Source: Thalassobaculum sp965228445 (GTDB lineage Bacteria > Pseudomonadota > Alphaproteobacteria > Thalassobaculales > Thalassobaculaceae). Taken from it: a DNA stretch of 64,000 nt. Where the stretch lies: NCBI GenBank assembly GCA_965228445.1, contig OZ245813.1:2294001-2358000 (forward strand), written 5' to 3'. Positions 34,053 through 46,665 of the stretch are shown piece by piece. Numbering within the stretch: position 1 is the first letter of the stretch; each line of letters opens with the position of its first letter. The position numbers were made by a program, and so were the translations under genes. Below the pieces are notes generated by a model. It ran no database searches. It was not told where the DNA came from and was given only the letters and a program-made list of their open reading frames with translations.

Positions 34053-34075
34053 TGCCCCGGGCGGAACCCGGGGCA
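34046..34075 (-). terminator. Intrinsic terminator after greA
   Basis: Perfect 9-bp stem (34053-34061 and 34067-34075, loop CGGAA) followed on the minus strand by TTTTGCGTTTG. It lies about 60 bases beyond the greA stop and ends the carA-carB-greA transcript. Confidence 0.85.
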
Positions 34076-34135
34076 GTGCGTCTGGCCTGGACGGCCGGAA
34101 TTTAACGGGCTGCGGCCGCTACCGAATCGCGCCCA

Positions 34136-34609
34136 TCACTGGATCGCGATGGAGAGGATCTCGAAGCTCTTCGAGCCTTTCGGCGTCGTCACCTCGACCG
34201 AATCCCCGACCCGCTTGCCGATCAGGGCGCGGGCGATCGGGGAGGAGGTGGAGATGAAGCCGCGCGAGATGTCGGCCTCGTAGGGACCGACGATCGTGTA
34301 GGCGGTCTCCTCGTCCGTCTCCTCGTCGGCGACTTCCACCGTCACGCCGAAGGTCACGGTCTCGCCCTTGAGCTTCTTCGGATCGATCACCTCGCAGCGG
34401 CTGATCACATCCTCCAGCTCGGCGACCCGGCCCTCTATGAAGCTCTGGCGTTCGCGCGCGGCATGGTACTCGGCGTTCTCGGAGAGATCGCCATGTTCCC
34501 GCGCCTCGGCAATCGCCTTGATCACCGCAGGACGCTCCACGGACTTCAAGTTCTTCAGTTCATCCGTCAGACGGGCATGCCCCTCTGCGGTCATCGGCAC
34601 CTTTTCCAT
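34136..34609 (-). CDS. greA: Transcription elongation factor GreA
   Basis: Rescues backtracked RNA polymerase by stimulating transcript cleavage through the secondary channel. 157 aa. N-terminal coiled coil with acidic tip (EAREHGDLSENAEYHAARERQ, about 36-56, with the D/E pair) and a C-terminal FKBP-like domain (SPIARALIGKRVGDSVEVTTPKG). Complete. Located downstream of carB in the same orientation. Confidence 0.96.
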   Translation of the reverse strand: MEKVPMTAEGHARLTDELKNLKSVERPAVIKAIAEAREHGDLSENAEYHAARERQSFIEGRVAELEDVISRCEVIDPKKLKGETVTFGVTVEVADEETDEETAYTIVGPYEADISRGFISTSSPIARALIGKRVGDSVEVTTPKGSKSFEILSIAIQ

Positions 34610-34718
34610 GGGCTCGTCGCCTGCTCAAACCTATCCTATCACCCGTTCCGGACGCCACGCGGGGCTCACTCTGGATCGGAAACCACAACCGGTTGCCAGA
34701 CCCGGCCCCCCGGGACGG

Positions 34719-37975
<3,257 letters not shown>

Positions 37976-37976
<1 letters not shown>

Positions 37977-39142
37977 TAGCCGAGGAGCTCCCGGAACCGG
38001 GCGAAGAGGTAATGGCTGTCCATCGGGCCCGGCGAGGCTTCCGGATGGTACTGCACGCTGAAGATCGGCTTGCCGTCGACCTTGATGCCTTCCACCGAGC
38101 CGTCGAACAGCGAGCGGTGAGTGACGGTCACGCCGTCGGGCAGGCTGGCCTCCATGACGACGAAGCCGTGATTCTGGCTGGTGATTTCGACCTTGCCGGT
38201 TTCCAGATCCTTGACCGGATGGTTGGCGCCGCGGTGGCCCATATGCATCTTCTCGGTCTTCGCCCCCAGCGCCAGGGCCAGCATCTGGTGGCCGAGGCAG
38301 ATGCCGAAGATCGGCTTGCCGCTGTCGATCAGCTTCTTCAGCTCCGGCACCGCGTAGACACCGGTGGCCGCCGGATCGCCCGGGCCGTTGGCGAGGAAGA
38401 TACCGTCCGGGCCGTGGCCGAGGATCTCGTCCGCCGTGGCACTGGCCGGCACCACCGTCACCTTGCAGCCCTGGGCCGCCAGGTTGCGCAGGATGTTGCG
38501 CTTCGCCCCGTAATCGACCGCGACCACGTGCTTGGTCGGTTCCGTCATCTTGCCATAGCCGTCGCTGCGGCCGTCATCGGCAAAACCCCAGAGCGTGGTG
38601 TCCCAGCTATAGGTCTGGGTGCAGGACACCTCCTTGGCGAGGTCCATGCCCTCCAGCCCCGGCCACTCGGCCGCCAGCTTCTTCAGCGCATCCAGATCGA
38701 AAGTGCCGTCGGGCGAGACGCAGAGCGCGCCGTGCGGGGCGCCGATGTCGCGGATCCGCCGGGTCAGCCGTCGCGTGTCGACCCCGGCAATGCCGGGCAG
38801 GTCGTGCGACTTCAGCCAGTCGTCGAGGCCGCGCTCGGCGCGGTAGTTCGACGGATCCGTGATATCGGCGCGCAGCACGCAGCCCAGCGCCACCGGCGAG
38901 CCGGTCTCGTGGTCATTGACGTTGGCGCCGACGTTACCCACATGGGGGAACGTGAAAGTGAGGATCTGGCCGGCGTAAGACGGATCGGTCAGGATCTCCT
39001 GGTACCCGGTCATCGAGGTGTTGAAGACCACCTCGCCGACCTTGGTGACAGCGGCGCCGAAGCCGCGACCGAAGATCGCCGTCCCGTCCGCCAGAACCAG
39101 AACCGCCGTTGCGTCGTGAGGGATGGCGGCAGGATCGGTCAT
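37976..39142 (-). CDS. carA: Carbamoyl-phosphate synthase small subunit
   Basis: Glutamine amidotransferase subunit that supplies ammonia to CarB. 388 aa. N-terminal CPSase_sm domain (LVLADGTAIFGRGFGA, VVFNTSMTGYQEILTDPSY) and a class I GATase domain with the nucleophile in FGICLGHQML and the His/Glu in QYHPEASPGP. First gene of carA-carB-greA, with a well-formed sigma70-type promoter 100 bases upstream. Confidence 0.97.
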
Positions 39143-39253
39143 GCGGAGTCTCCGGGTCAGGCGGTTACCGGGTGGCGGTCGTCATCCGTCGCGCCGAGGG
39201 ACTATATCCCAATCGGCGGGCACGAAGAGGCGGCCAAGCGGTAAATTGGCCGG

Positions 39254-39282
39254 GTGATACGCGAGGAACAGCGGCACGTCAA
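39254..39282 (-). promoter_or_regulatory. carA promoter
   Basis: On the minus strand TTGACG (39282-39277) and TATCAC (39259-39254) are separated by exactly 17 bases. The expected start is near 39247, giving a carA leader of about 105 nt. It is the best sigma70-type match in the 360-base carA-yqeY gap. Confidence 0.6.
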
Positions 39283-39339
39283 GCTGTAACATACGGAAAA
39301 GTCCGTTGTTTTTCAATTGGTTAGAAAATCATCTCGGCA

Positions 39340-39368
39340 TTGCAACATGAAACCGGATCGTATATTGT
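39340..39368 (+). promoter_or_regulatory. Candidate yqeY promoter
   Basis: TTGCAA (39340-39345) and TATTGT (39363-39368) with a 17-base spacer, about 135 bases before the YqeY start. Divergent from the carA promoter. The rest of the 39143-39502 gap shows no gene. Confidence 0.4.
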
Positions 39369-39502
39369 CGCCGCTTCCGTACAGATCGGCCAGCGGGACC
39401 TGGCTCCCGATCGTGCGGCGAACGGGCGACGACGGCCGGCACGGCCCCCGCCAGAATCAGGGCCAAAGTGCCGGACTCACTCGGTTTCTGGGGAGAAACT
39501 GA

Positions 39503-39958
39503 ATGTTGCGCGAACAGCTTAAAAGTGCGTTGAAGGATGCCATGCTGGCCAAGGACCAGCGTGCCGTGGCCACCGTGCGCCTGATCATCGCGGCGCTGAA
39601 GGACCGCGACATCGCCGCGCGCGAGAAGGGCAACCTCGACGGAATCGACGACACCGAGATCCTCGCGATGCTCGCCACCATGGTGAAGCAGCGCCAGGAA
39701 TCGATCCGGCTCTACGAGGAGGGCGGGCGCTGCGAGCTCGCCACCCAGGAGCAGGAGGAAATCGACGTGATCCGCCGCTTCATGCCCTCGCAGTTGGAAG
39801 GCAAGGAGCTGGAGACGACGATCGACAGCACCATAAAGGAAATCGGCGCGGCCGACCTGAAGGACATGGGCAAGATCATGTCCACGCTGAAGCAGCGCTA
39901 TCCCGGCCGCATGGACTTCTCCAAGGCCTCCGGCATCGTCCGCCAGCAGCTCGTCTGA
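39503..39958 (+). CDS. GatB/YqeY domain-containing protein
   Basis: A 151-aa all-helical protein related to the C-terminal tRNA-binding domain of GatB. MLREQLKSALKDAMLAKDQRAVATVRLIIAALKDRDIAAREKG is the standard start, and MDFSKASGIVRQQL the standard end. Probably affects tRNA amidation; role unproven. In many relatives it precedes dnaG-rpoD, but here a repeat-rich gap follows. Confidence 0.9.
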   Translation: MLREQLKSALKDAMLAKDQRAVATVRLIIAALKDRDIAAREKGNLDGIDDTEILAMLATMVKQRQESIRLYEEGGRCELATQEQEEIDVIRRFMPSQLEGKELETTIDSTIKEIGAADLKDMGKIMSTLKQRYPGRMDFSKASGIVRQQLV

Positions 39959-40497
39959 GCCGCCGGCCGCCGGTGTGAGCCGGCGACCGCTGGATTGAGC
40001 CGACGCTGGGATGTGTCGGTTGGCGACGGGCTGGTTTGAGCCGATCCCAGGGCCGGTCCCGCGCATCCCCTCGGCGGAGGGCTCGCGCCGCCGCTTCCAC
40101 CTTCCGGTCTATCCCGTCGTCCTGAATTCAGTTAGCGCGTTGTTCCTGTCGTCCTGAATTCAATTCAGGACCAGGCTGGTGCACCGCAGATCCTGATTGC
40201 CATCAGGATGACGGTGGACACTGCCGGGGCACGCCGCATTCCCCTCCTCGACCTCACCCTGAGCAGCCCGAAGGGCGTGTCGAAGGGGCCCTCGCCTGAG
40301 CAACGCCCTTCGACACGCCCCGGACAAAGCCGGGGCTGCTCAGGGTGAGGTCAATGAAAGGACGAGCAGGGCACATTCTTGACGTCGTCCTGACGCAGGT
40401 CAGGACCAGGCCGCCGGCGCCGGTGCTCCGCAGATCCTGATTGCCATCAGGATGACGGCGGGGACTGCCGGTACGCGCCGCAGCCCCTCGCCCGACC
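39959..40497. repeat. Repeat-filled gap after yqeY
   Basis: No gene is supported. Two composite modules lie at 40149-40214 (GTCGTCCTGAATTCAATTCA then CACCGCAGATCCTGATTGCC) and 40384-40458. Between them is a large hairpin: arm one at 40250-40287 (GACCTCACCCTGAGCAGCCC followed by GGGCGTGTCGAAGGG) pairs with arm two at 40306-40352. The stretch 39960-40040 carries short GC-rich near-repeats of 'gagccg(a/g)cg'. Confidence 0.75.
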
Positions 40498-40941
40498 TCA
40501 CCCCGGTCCCAGGCTGAAGCCGTAGGGCAGCAGGCGGTCGAGGTCGAAGACGTCGCCGAGCGCCCCGTCGTCGCCGCCGTCTACGATCACCAGGGTCTCC
40601 GGATCGCGGGAGCCGAATTCGTGGATCACCTGGCGGCAGATGCCGCAGGGCGACCGGTCGGCCACCGGCGCGTCCAGGGTCGCCACGCAGCTCACCACCA
40701 GCAGCTCCAGCTTCCGGAAGCCCAGCGAGGCCGCCTGGGTCAGCGCGGTGCGCTCGGCGCAGATCGTGCCGCCGTAGCTGGCGTTCTCTACATTCGCACC
40801 CGCGAGCACCTGGCGCTCCGGGTCGTCGGCCATGATCAGCGCCGCGCCCACGTGGAAGCGGGAATACGGCGCATGCGCCCGGCCCGCAACGGCGCGGGCG
40901 GCGTCGCGCAGCCGGGCGATCTCGTCCGGATCGACCGACAC
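40498..40941 (-). CDS. cdd: Cytidine deaminase
   Basis: Zinc-dependent deamination of cytidine/deoxycytidine to uridine forms. Substrate motifs: YSRFHVGAAL with NVENASYG, then the zinc ligands TICAERTAL and SPCGICRQV, the three-Cys tetrameric class. The start is uncertain: GTG at 40941 gives 147 aa and has AGAAGA just upstream, while GTGs at 41031 and 41049 would couple it to hisI. The family usually starts close to the first. Confidence 0.85.
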   Translation of the reverse strand: MSVDPDEIARLRDAARAVAGRAHAPYSRFHVGAALIMADDPERQVLAGANVENASYGGTICAERTALTQAASLGFRKLELLVVSCVATLDAPVADRSPCGICRQVIHEFGSRDPETLVIVDGGDDGALGDVFDLDRLLPYGFSLGPG

Positions 40942-41051
40942 GGTCTTCTGCGGGATCGTCCGGCCCGGCACGGTAAGCCGGCCGAGCGGGGTCGGCGTGG
41001 TTGCGTCGGGCCGCTCCACCGCGGGCAGCACCAACTCAACCTGCCCCACCC

Positions 41052-41495
41052 TCAATGCTCCCCGTAGACCGCGTGCGGGTCGTAGGTCTTGTCGCCGACG
41101 ACCTCCAGGGCCACGCCGTCGCCGCTCTTCACGACCCGGCGGTAGAAGCAGCTCTCGTAGCCGACGTGACAGGCGCCCGGGCCGACCTGCTCGACCAGCA
41201 GCAGGACCGTGTCCTGGTCGCAGTCGAGCCGGATCTCCTTGACCCGCTGCACATGGCCGCTGCTTTCGCCCTTGCGCCACATCGCCTTGCGGGAGCGCGA
41301 GTAGTAGTGCGCCTCCCCCGTCTCGATGGTGGCGGACAGGGCGGTGGCGTCCATCCAGGCCATCATCAGCACCGTGCCGGTCGCCGCATCGGCGGCGACG
41401 GCGGGGATCAGCCCGTCCGCCCCGAATTTCGGGGCGAGCGCGCTGCCTTCCTCGATCGCGTGGCTGTCGCCGCGTGCGGAAAACTCGACCGTCAT
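41052..41495 (-). CDS. hisI: Phosphoribosyl-AMP cyclohydrolase
   Basis: Third step of histidine synthesis: ring opening of phosphoribosyl-AMP. 147 aa, monofunctional (no HisE domain). MMAWMDATALSATIETGEAHYYSRSRKAMWRKGESSGHVQ, then metal ligands LDCDQDTVLL and GACHVGYESCFYR. The ATG overlaps the peptidase stop by four bases (ATGA). Unusually it is paired with an M20 peptidase and cytidine deaminase rather than with other his genes. Confidence 0.95.
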   Translation of the reverse strand: MTVEFSARGDSHAIEEGSALAPKFGADGLIPAVAADAATGTVLMMAWMDATALSATIETGEAHYYSRSRKAMWRKGESSGHVQRVKEIRLDCDQDTVLLLVEQVGPGACHVGYESCFYRRVVKSGDGVALEVVGDKTYDPHAVYGEH

Positions 41496-42649
41496 GTCAG
41501 CCCTTCCAGCAGCCGGACCCACATCTTCGCCCGCGGCACGAGCGAGGAGATGTAGACCTGTTCGTTCAGAGTATGCGCGCCCTCGCCGTCGGCGCCCAGG
41601 CCGTCCAGCGTCGGCACGCCCAGAGCCGAGGTGAAGTTGCCGTCCGAGCCGCCGCCGGTCAGCGCCGTGCTCTCCAGCACCAGGCCGGTGTCGGCGACGA
41701 CCTCCTTGGCCAGCTCGAACAGGCCCCAGTTGGCGTCGTTCAGCTCGTAGGGCGGGCGGTTCATGCCGCCGGAGATCTCGATGCTGACATCCGGGTCGCG
41801 CGGGGTGCGGTCGAGGATCTTGGCGGTGATCTCCTCGCCGTCGGCGGCGTTCACCACCCGCAGGTCGATCTCGGCCGTCGCCACCCGCGGCACCACGTTC
41901 ACGCCGGTGCCCGCACTGACCAGGCCGACATTGGTGGTCACGCCGCGCGCGTAGTCGGTGAAGCCCTCGATCTCCAGGATGTGGTGGGCGAGTTCCTTCA
42001 CGGCGCTGCGGCCGTCCTCGTGCTTGGCGCCGGAATGGGCCGGGACGCCGGTGATGGTCATCTCGAAGCGGCCGACCCCCTTGCGGGCGGTGACCAGCTT
42101 GCCGCCGTCGCGCGCCGGCTCGGTGACCAGCACGTATTTCGCCTTCTTCGCCTCGGCCTCAATGACGGCGCGGCTGGTCGGGCTGCCGACCTCCTCCTCG
42201 GCGACGAACAGGAAGCTGACCGGCATGCCGGTTCCGGCCCCCAGGCGGCGCAGATGGCGGTAGGCGTAGTATGGCAGGTAGGCGCCGGCCTTCATGTCGT
42301 AGATGCCGGGACCGTAGAGGCTGTCGCCCTCGCGGCGGATCGGATTGCTGTCGTCCTTGGTGCCGACCGGGTGGACGGTGTCCATGTGGCTGAGCACCAG
42401 GATGCTCGGCGCGTCCTCGGTCCAGTCCGGGGTGCGCACGATCAGGTGATCACCGAAGCCCTCGGTCCCGGCGACCCGCTCGACGGCGCAGCCGGTGTCT
42501 TCCCACTGGGTCTGGATCTTGTCGGCCAGCTTGTTGAGCCGCTCGGCATCGTAGGTCGGCGTCTCCATCTCGACCCACTCGAGGATGCCCTCGATGATCT
42601 CCTCCTGGTCGATGGCGGGCTCGTTGTCGCGGGGGGAAGCGGTATCCAT
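41492..42649 (-). CDS. M20-family metallopeptidase (carboxypeptidase G2-like)
   Basis: A 385-aa two-zinc hydrolase: ligand motifs SHMDTVHP, YGPGIYDMKAG, VAEEEVGS, TEPARDG and the final H near the C-terminus (GEGAHTLNEQ), with the lid domain H in PAHSGAKHEDGRSAV. Members cleave C-terminal glutamate or N-acyl amino acids. ATG at 42649 has CCGGAG 5-10 bases upstream; a 12-codon longer frame lacks support. Cytoplasmic: no signal peptide. Confidence 0.88.
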   Translation of the reverse strand: MDTASPRDNEPAIDQEEIIEGILEWVEMETPTYDAERLNKLADKIQTQWEDTGCAVERVAGTEGFGDHLIVRTPDWTEDAPSILVLSHMDTVHPVGTKDDSNPIRREGDSLYGPGIYDMKAGAYLPYYAYRHLRRLGAGTGMPVSFLFVAEEEVGSPTSRAVIEAEAKKAKYVLVTEPARDGGKLVTARKGVGRFEMTITGVPAHSGAKHEDGRSAVKELAHHILEIEGFTDYARGVTTNVGLVSAGTGVNVVPRVATAEIDLRVVNAADGEEITAKILDRTPRDPDVSIEISGGMNRPPYELNDANWGLFELAKEVVADTGLVLESTALTGGGSDGNFTSALGVPTLDGLGADGEGAHTLNEQVYISSLVPRAKMWVRLLEGLT

Positions 42650-43011
42650 GGTGGCTCCGGCAGGCAGGTGAATCGAAGCGACCACATCTGCCGGACGGCC
42701 GCCGCAAACGCAATGCGCAAACCGCCCGCCCGGTTCGTTGCGGTGTGTTCCAGCGCGTCCTCCGGCCTTCGGTCCGAAGTCAGGGATGGGCGCTGGACCG
42801 GCAGAGGCGAGATCCCCGGCGTTCCGGTGGGTGGAGAGCCGGGTCCCGGCTCAGGGCCGGGAAGACGATAACAAGAGTGGGATGGCGTGCGGAAGCCACA
42901 GGTCCGGGCGCCCCGCGTTCCCCTCCCTCATCTCCCCGGCCCTGAGCCGGGGCCCAGGGTGGGGCCGCTGGAACGGCAGCGGGGAGAGCCCCGGCGCTCC
43001 GGCCGGAAAGC
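42650..43011. repeat. Gap with palindromic and direct repeats
   Basis: No gene supported. GGGTCCCGGCTCAGGGCCGG (42841-42860) is mirrored imperfectly near 42932-42955, and the phrase GATCCCCGGCGTTCCGG (near 42811-42827) recurs with changes at about 42987-43004. The palindrome resembles the one at 4995-5107. Confidence 0.55.
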
Positions 43012-43035
43012 AAAAGGGCGGCCCGAAGGCCGCCC
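43012..43035 (-). terminator. Intrinsic terminator after peroxiredoxin gene
   Basis: 8-bp stem (43016-43023, 43028-43035) with a CGAA/TTCG loop, followed on the minus strand by TTTTG. It lies 25 bases after the peroxiredoxin stop. Confidence 0.85.
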
Positions 43036-43059
43036 CGCTGTGCTGCGATCCGGTCCGGA

Positions 43060-43542
43060 TCAGAGGTGCTTCAGCACGTTCTCGGCGCTGGAGACGTCAT
43101 AGGCGCCCGCCTCCTCGACGAAGAGCTGGGAGACCGTGCCGTCTTCGACCACCATCGCGTAGCGCTGGGAGCGCACGCCCAGGCCGCGATCGGTCAGGTC
43201 GAGCTCGAGGCCGATCGCCTTGGTGAACTTGGCGGAGCCGTCGGCCAGCATCATGACCTTGCCGTCGGAGGCCTGGTCCTTGCCCCACACGCCCATGACG
43301 AACGGGTCGTTCACCGCGACGCAGGCGACGGTGTCCACGCCCTTGGCCTTCAGCCCGTCGATGTTCTGCACGAAGCTCGGCACGTGCTTGGCCGAGCAGG
43401 TCGGGGTGAAGGCGCCCGGCACGGCGAACAGCACCACCTTCTTGCCGGCAAACAGCGCCGCGTTGTCCAGCGTGTCGATGCCGTCGGCCGTCTTGTGCTG
43501 CAGTCCGACGTCCGGAAGCTTGTCGCCAACCTTGATGGTCAT
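43060..43542 (-). CDS. Peroxiredoxin, Prx5/hybrid type
   Basis: Reduces peroxides with a thiol. 160 aa. Peroxidatic Cys in VPGAFTPTCSAKHVPSF (about residues 42-58), with the Prx5 features VNDPFVMGVWGKD and LADGSAKFTKAIGLELDLTDRGLG. No obvious resolving Cys at the C-terminus, so probably a 1-Cys or glutaredoxin-linked type. RBS GGGAGAG upstream. It follows the DsbD-like gene on the same strand. Confidence 0.92.
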   Translation of the reverse strand: MTIKVGDKLPDVGLQHKTADGIDTLDNAALFAGKKVVLFAVPGAFTPTCSAKHVPSFVQNIDGLKAKGVDTVACVAVNDPFVMGVWGKDQASDGKVMMLADGSAKFTKAIGLELDLTDRGLGVRSQRYAMVVEDGTVSQLFVEEAGAYDVSSAENVLKHL

Positions 43543-43620
43543 CACCGTCTCTCCCTGTGAGGAATTGGACCGGTCGGGGCCGGTCCTTTAGGAACTGATG
43601 GCTCCCTAAATAGGCCGGAT

Positions 43621-45765
43621 CTACTGCGAGTCCAAGACGGCGGTTTGCGCCGCCCCGCCGGCCCGGGCGATCGCGTCGGTCACCGCGGCGGCCGAGAGCA
43701 GCTCCGGCAGGGCGATGCCCTGCGGTGCGGCCGGGCCGTAGACCGCGTTGAACGGGATGCCGTAGCGCCCGAACGAGGCGAGATAGTCGGAGATCGCCGG
43801 GTCCGGATTGGTCCAGTCCGCCTGCATCGCCGTCACCGCGTCGCCGGACAGCAGCGCGGCGGTCGGGTCGACCTCCAGCACGAGCTGCTTGTTCACCTTG
43901 CAGGTGATGCACCAGTCGGCGGTGACGTCGACGAAGACCACCGCTCCCTCGGCCACCATCCGGTCGATCTCGGCCCGGTCGAACGGCTTCCAGTCGACCG
44001 CCTCCCCCGCCTGCGTGGTGGCGACGCGCTGCGGAGCCGACTCGTGGCCGCTCGGAAACAGCCCCGCCACGGCGAGAACCGCCACCAGAAGCGCCGCCCC
44101 GGTCAGCCCCGCACCACCTCGGCCGGCGCGATGGAGCAGCGCCAGCACGACGGCAGCGAGAACGAAGACGCCGCCCATGACCAGTGCCCCGGCCTGGCCG
44201 ATCTGCGCCGCCAGCACGGTCAGCAGCCAGACGCCGGTCGCCAGCAGCGCCAGGGCGAGGACACGCCTGAAGCTCACCATCCACCAACCCGGACGCGGCA
44301 GCGCACGGGCAATCGACGGCAGGGCGGCGACCGCCAGGTAGGGTAGCGCCAGGCCGATCCCCATGACCGCGAACACGCTCAGGATTTCCACCGGCCCACG
44401 CGCCAGGGCGAAGCCGACCGCCGTGCCGAGGAACGGCGCCGAACAGGGGGTCGCCAGCAGGGCGGCGAAGGCGCCGGTGAGGAAATGACCGACCAGCCCC
44501 TTTCCCTGCGCCCCCTCGGCCGGAAGGCGCCCGCCAATATCGGCCAGCGCCCGCGGCAGCGCGACCTCGAACCAGCCCCACAGGTTGGCGGCGAACAGCA
44601 GGACGATTGTGGCCATGGCCGCCAGGAACAGCGGCTGCTGGAACTGGATGCCCCAGCCGACCGCCACCCCGGCGGACTTCAGCCCGGCCAGCAGCCCGGC
44701 GAGCAGCAGGAAGGAGGCGACGATCCCGGCGGCCGAGGCCAGGAAGCCGTGCCGGATCGCCCCGCGCTCGGCCCCGCCGTAGTCGAGGACCGAGACCAGC
44801 TTCAGCGACAGGACCGGCAGCACGCAGGGCATCAGGTTGAGGATCAGCCCGCCGAGCAGCGCCAGCCCCAGCACCACCCACAGATCGACGGCCGCCGGCG
44901 GCGGCGCCCCGGCCGCCACCGTCACCGGCCGCTCCGCGAAGCGCTCCCCGTCCACCAGGGTCAGGCGCAGCTCGGCGCCGTCCAGCCGGGCATCGCCGCG
45001 GGTTCCCACCGGCACCCGCACCGTCGCCGCCAGGGCGCTGGCGGACAGGGCGATCTCGGGCTTGCCGTAGGACAGTCCGTCGGGCCCCTCCGGAAACACG
45101 TCGAGACCGTCCATCGGCCGGTCGGAAGTGACGGTCAGCACCAGGGTCGGGCCCGAGGTCGAACTCTGCGCATCGCCGGATGCCCGGGCCGACACGACGA
45201 TCAGGTCCGGGCCCGGCAGGTCGCGGGGCACCTGGGCGGTCCAGCGGTTCAGGAGCTGGGTGAAGGCGGTCGGCTCCGCCGGGCCGGCCGGCAGGTCCAG
45301 GGACAGGCTCGCCTCCAGCGGCACGCAGATCTCGCTGCAGGCCAGCGCGTTGACCTGGGCGTCGACGGTCAGCGGGGCCCCCGGCTCGGCCAACCGGGCG
45401 GTGATCGGATAGACCACCTGATCCTTGTAGCCGAAGGTCTCCAGCCCGAAGAGCGAGAAGCGATGCGGCACCGGATAGAGGGTCTCGGTGCCCGCCAGAT
45501 TGGCCGAGCCGTCCCAGCTCACCTGCGGCGGGTAGCCGGCATCCCCGGCCGAGCGCCAGTAGACCTTCCAGCCTTCCGCCAACCGAAACTCCAGGCCGAG
45601 CGGGATCGCCTCGCGCCCCTGCGTCCCGGCAACCGCCGAGATCAGCCGGACATCGGCGAATTCGGTGCGCTCCCACGGTGAGGCCGGCTGCGCGGCCGCC
45701 GTTCCGGGCCCGAGCGCCCCCAGCAGCAGGAGGAAGATGAGCAACTGGCTGGCACGAAATTTCAT
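43621..45765 (-). CDS. DsbD/ScsB-type thiol:disulfide reductase
   Basis: Carries electrons across the inner membrane to periplasmic thiol proteins. 714 aa: signal peptide (LLIFLLLLGALGPGTAAAQP), an N-terminal periplasmic beta domain with ACSEICVPLEASLSLDLP, eight or so helices with redox Cys in LNLMPCVLPVLSLKL and LLATPCSAPFLG, and a C-terminal thioredoxin fold with VTADWCITCKVNK. The long N-terminal domain and lack of DsbC nearby fit ScsB more than classical DsbD. Reading to MKFRASQ at 45765. Confidence 0.9.
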   Translation of the reverse strand: MKFRASQLLIFLLLLGALGPGTAAAQPASPWERTEFADVRLISAVAGTQGREAIPLGLEFRLAEGWKVYWRSAGDAGYPPQVSWDGSANLAGTETLYPVPHRFSLFGLETFGYKDQVVYPITARLAEPGAPLTVDAQVNALACSEICVPLEASLSLDLPAGPAEPTAFTQLLNRWTAQVPRDLPGPDLIVVSARASGDAQSSTSGPTLVLTVTSDRPMDGLDVFPEGPDGLSYGKPEIALSASALAATVRVPVGTRGDARLDGAELRLTLVDGERFAERPVTVAAGAPPPAAVDLWVVLGLALLGGLILNLMPCVLPVLSLKLVSVLDYGGAERGAIRHGFLASAAGIVASFLLLAGLLAGLKSAGVAVGWGIQFQQPLFLAAMATIVLLFAANLWGWFEVALPRALADIGGRLPAEGAQGKGLVGHFLTGAFAALLATPCSAPFLGTAVGFALARGPVEILSVFAVMGIGLALPYLAVAALPSIARALPRPGWWMVSFRRVLALALLATGVWLLTVLAAQIGQAGALVMGGVFVLAAVVLALLHRAGRGGAGLTGAALLVAVLAVAGLFPSGHESAPQRVATTQAGEAVDWKPFDRAEIDRMVAEGAVVFVDVTADWCITCKVNKQLVLEVDPTAALLSGDAVTAMQADWTNPDPAISDYLASFGRYGIPFNAVYGPAAPQGIALPELLSAAAVTDAIARAGGAAQTAVLDSQ

Positions 45766-45881
45766 CACAGGCCCGTCCGGCTCACTTTGAAGTCACAGCG
45801 TGACCCCAATATAGTAGGGGACGGCCACGGGGAACGTCACAACCGCGGGACCAATGGTCGCGCGGGCGGTGGAGGATAGGA

Positions 45882-46490
45882 ATGGACCCGGACGATTTCA
45901 GCCACTCAGACGGGATGACGGAAGCGGACGACGGCTATCTGACCGGCCAGCTTCTCATCGCCATGCCGGCCATGCGCGACCCCCGGTTCACGCGCACGGT
46001 GATCTACATGTGCGTCCATAACCACCAGGGCGCGATGGGTCTGGTGATCAACCGGCTGGTCGGCTCCATCAAGTTCGCCGACCTGCTGGAGGAGCTCGAC
46101 CTGAAGAGCCCGCCGGTCGATTCCAGCCATTTCCCGACGATCCATTTCGGCGGGCCGGTGGAGACGGGGCGCGGCTTCGTCCTGCACAGCGACGACTATC
46201 TGCGCGATGACAGCATGCCGCTGGACGACGGGCTCGCCCTCACCGCCACGGTGGACATCCTGCGCGACATCGCGCTCGGCTCCGGCCCGGACAAGGCGAT
46301 CCTGGCCCTGGGCTATGCCGGGTGGGGGCCGGGTCAGCTCGACGGCGAGCTGCAGGAGAACTCCTGGCTCTCGGTCGAAAGCGACCCGGACCTGCTGTTC
46401 GGCAGCGCGCTCGACGACAAGTGGGAACAGGCGCTGGCCAAGCTCGGCATCAGCGCCTCCCTTCTGTCGTCGGACGCGGGACATGCTTAG
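45882..46490 (+). CDS. YqgE/AlgH family protein (UPF0301)
   Basis: A 202-aa cytoplasmic protein of the AlgH family with no agreed function. Recognisable: GQLLIAMPAMRDPRFTRTVIYMCVHNHQGAMGLVINR and FGGPVETGRGFVLHSDDY, then LGYAGWGPGQLDGELQENSWL. Complete. Divergent from the DsbD-like gene. Confidence 0.93.
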   Translation: MDPDDFSHSDGMTEADDGYLTGQLLIAMPAMRDPRFTRTVIYMCVHNHQGAMGLVINRLVGSIKFADLLEELDLKSPPVDSSHFPTIHFGGPVETGRGFVLHSDDYLRDDSMPLDDGLALTATVDILRDIALGSGPDKAILALGYAGWGPGQLDGELQENSWLSVESDPDLLFGSALDDKWEQALAKLGISASLLSSDAGHA

Positions 46491-46665
46491 TACTCGTCGC
46501 GCCGCCGCAGCCAGCTCATGCCCCGGCCGCCCTCGTCGCGTCCCTTCGGCGTCAGGTCGAGCAGCCGATAGGCCCCGTTGATCGCCTCCACGCCCCGGCC
46601 GTAGGTCGAATAGGTGTGCGCGACCCCGCCATCCTGGCCCGGTCGACGATCCGATGCGCGCTCAT
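46487..46665 (-). pseudogene. Remnant of a DUF899 (thioredoxin-like) gene with internal deletion
   Basis: The start (MSAHRIVDRAR from 46665, overlapping the SRPBCC stop as ATGA) matches the N-terminus expected of DUF899 proteins. The end (HTYSTYGRGVEAINGAYRLL, then DLTPKGRDE and MSWLRRRDEY, stop TAA at 46487-46489) matches their C-terminus. The normal middle (about 190 residues) is absent, and the two pieces lie in different frames, so an internal deletion with frameshift left about 180 bases of a once 700-base gene. The stop overlaps that of the convergent algH gene. Confidence 0.75.

Noticed and set aside
39959..40497. Search for dnaG/rpoD remnants after yqeY
   Set aside because: Only palindromic repeats are seen; no fragment of either gene can be supported.
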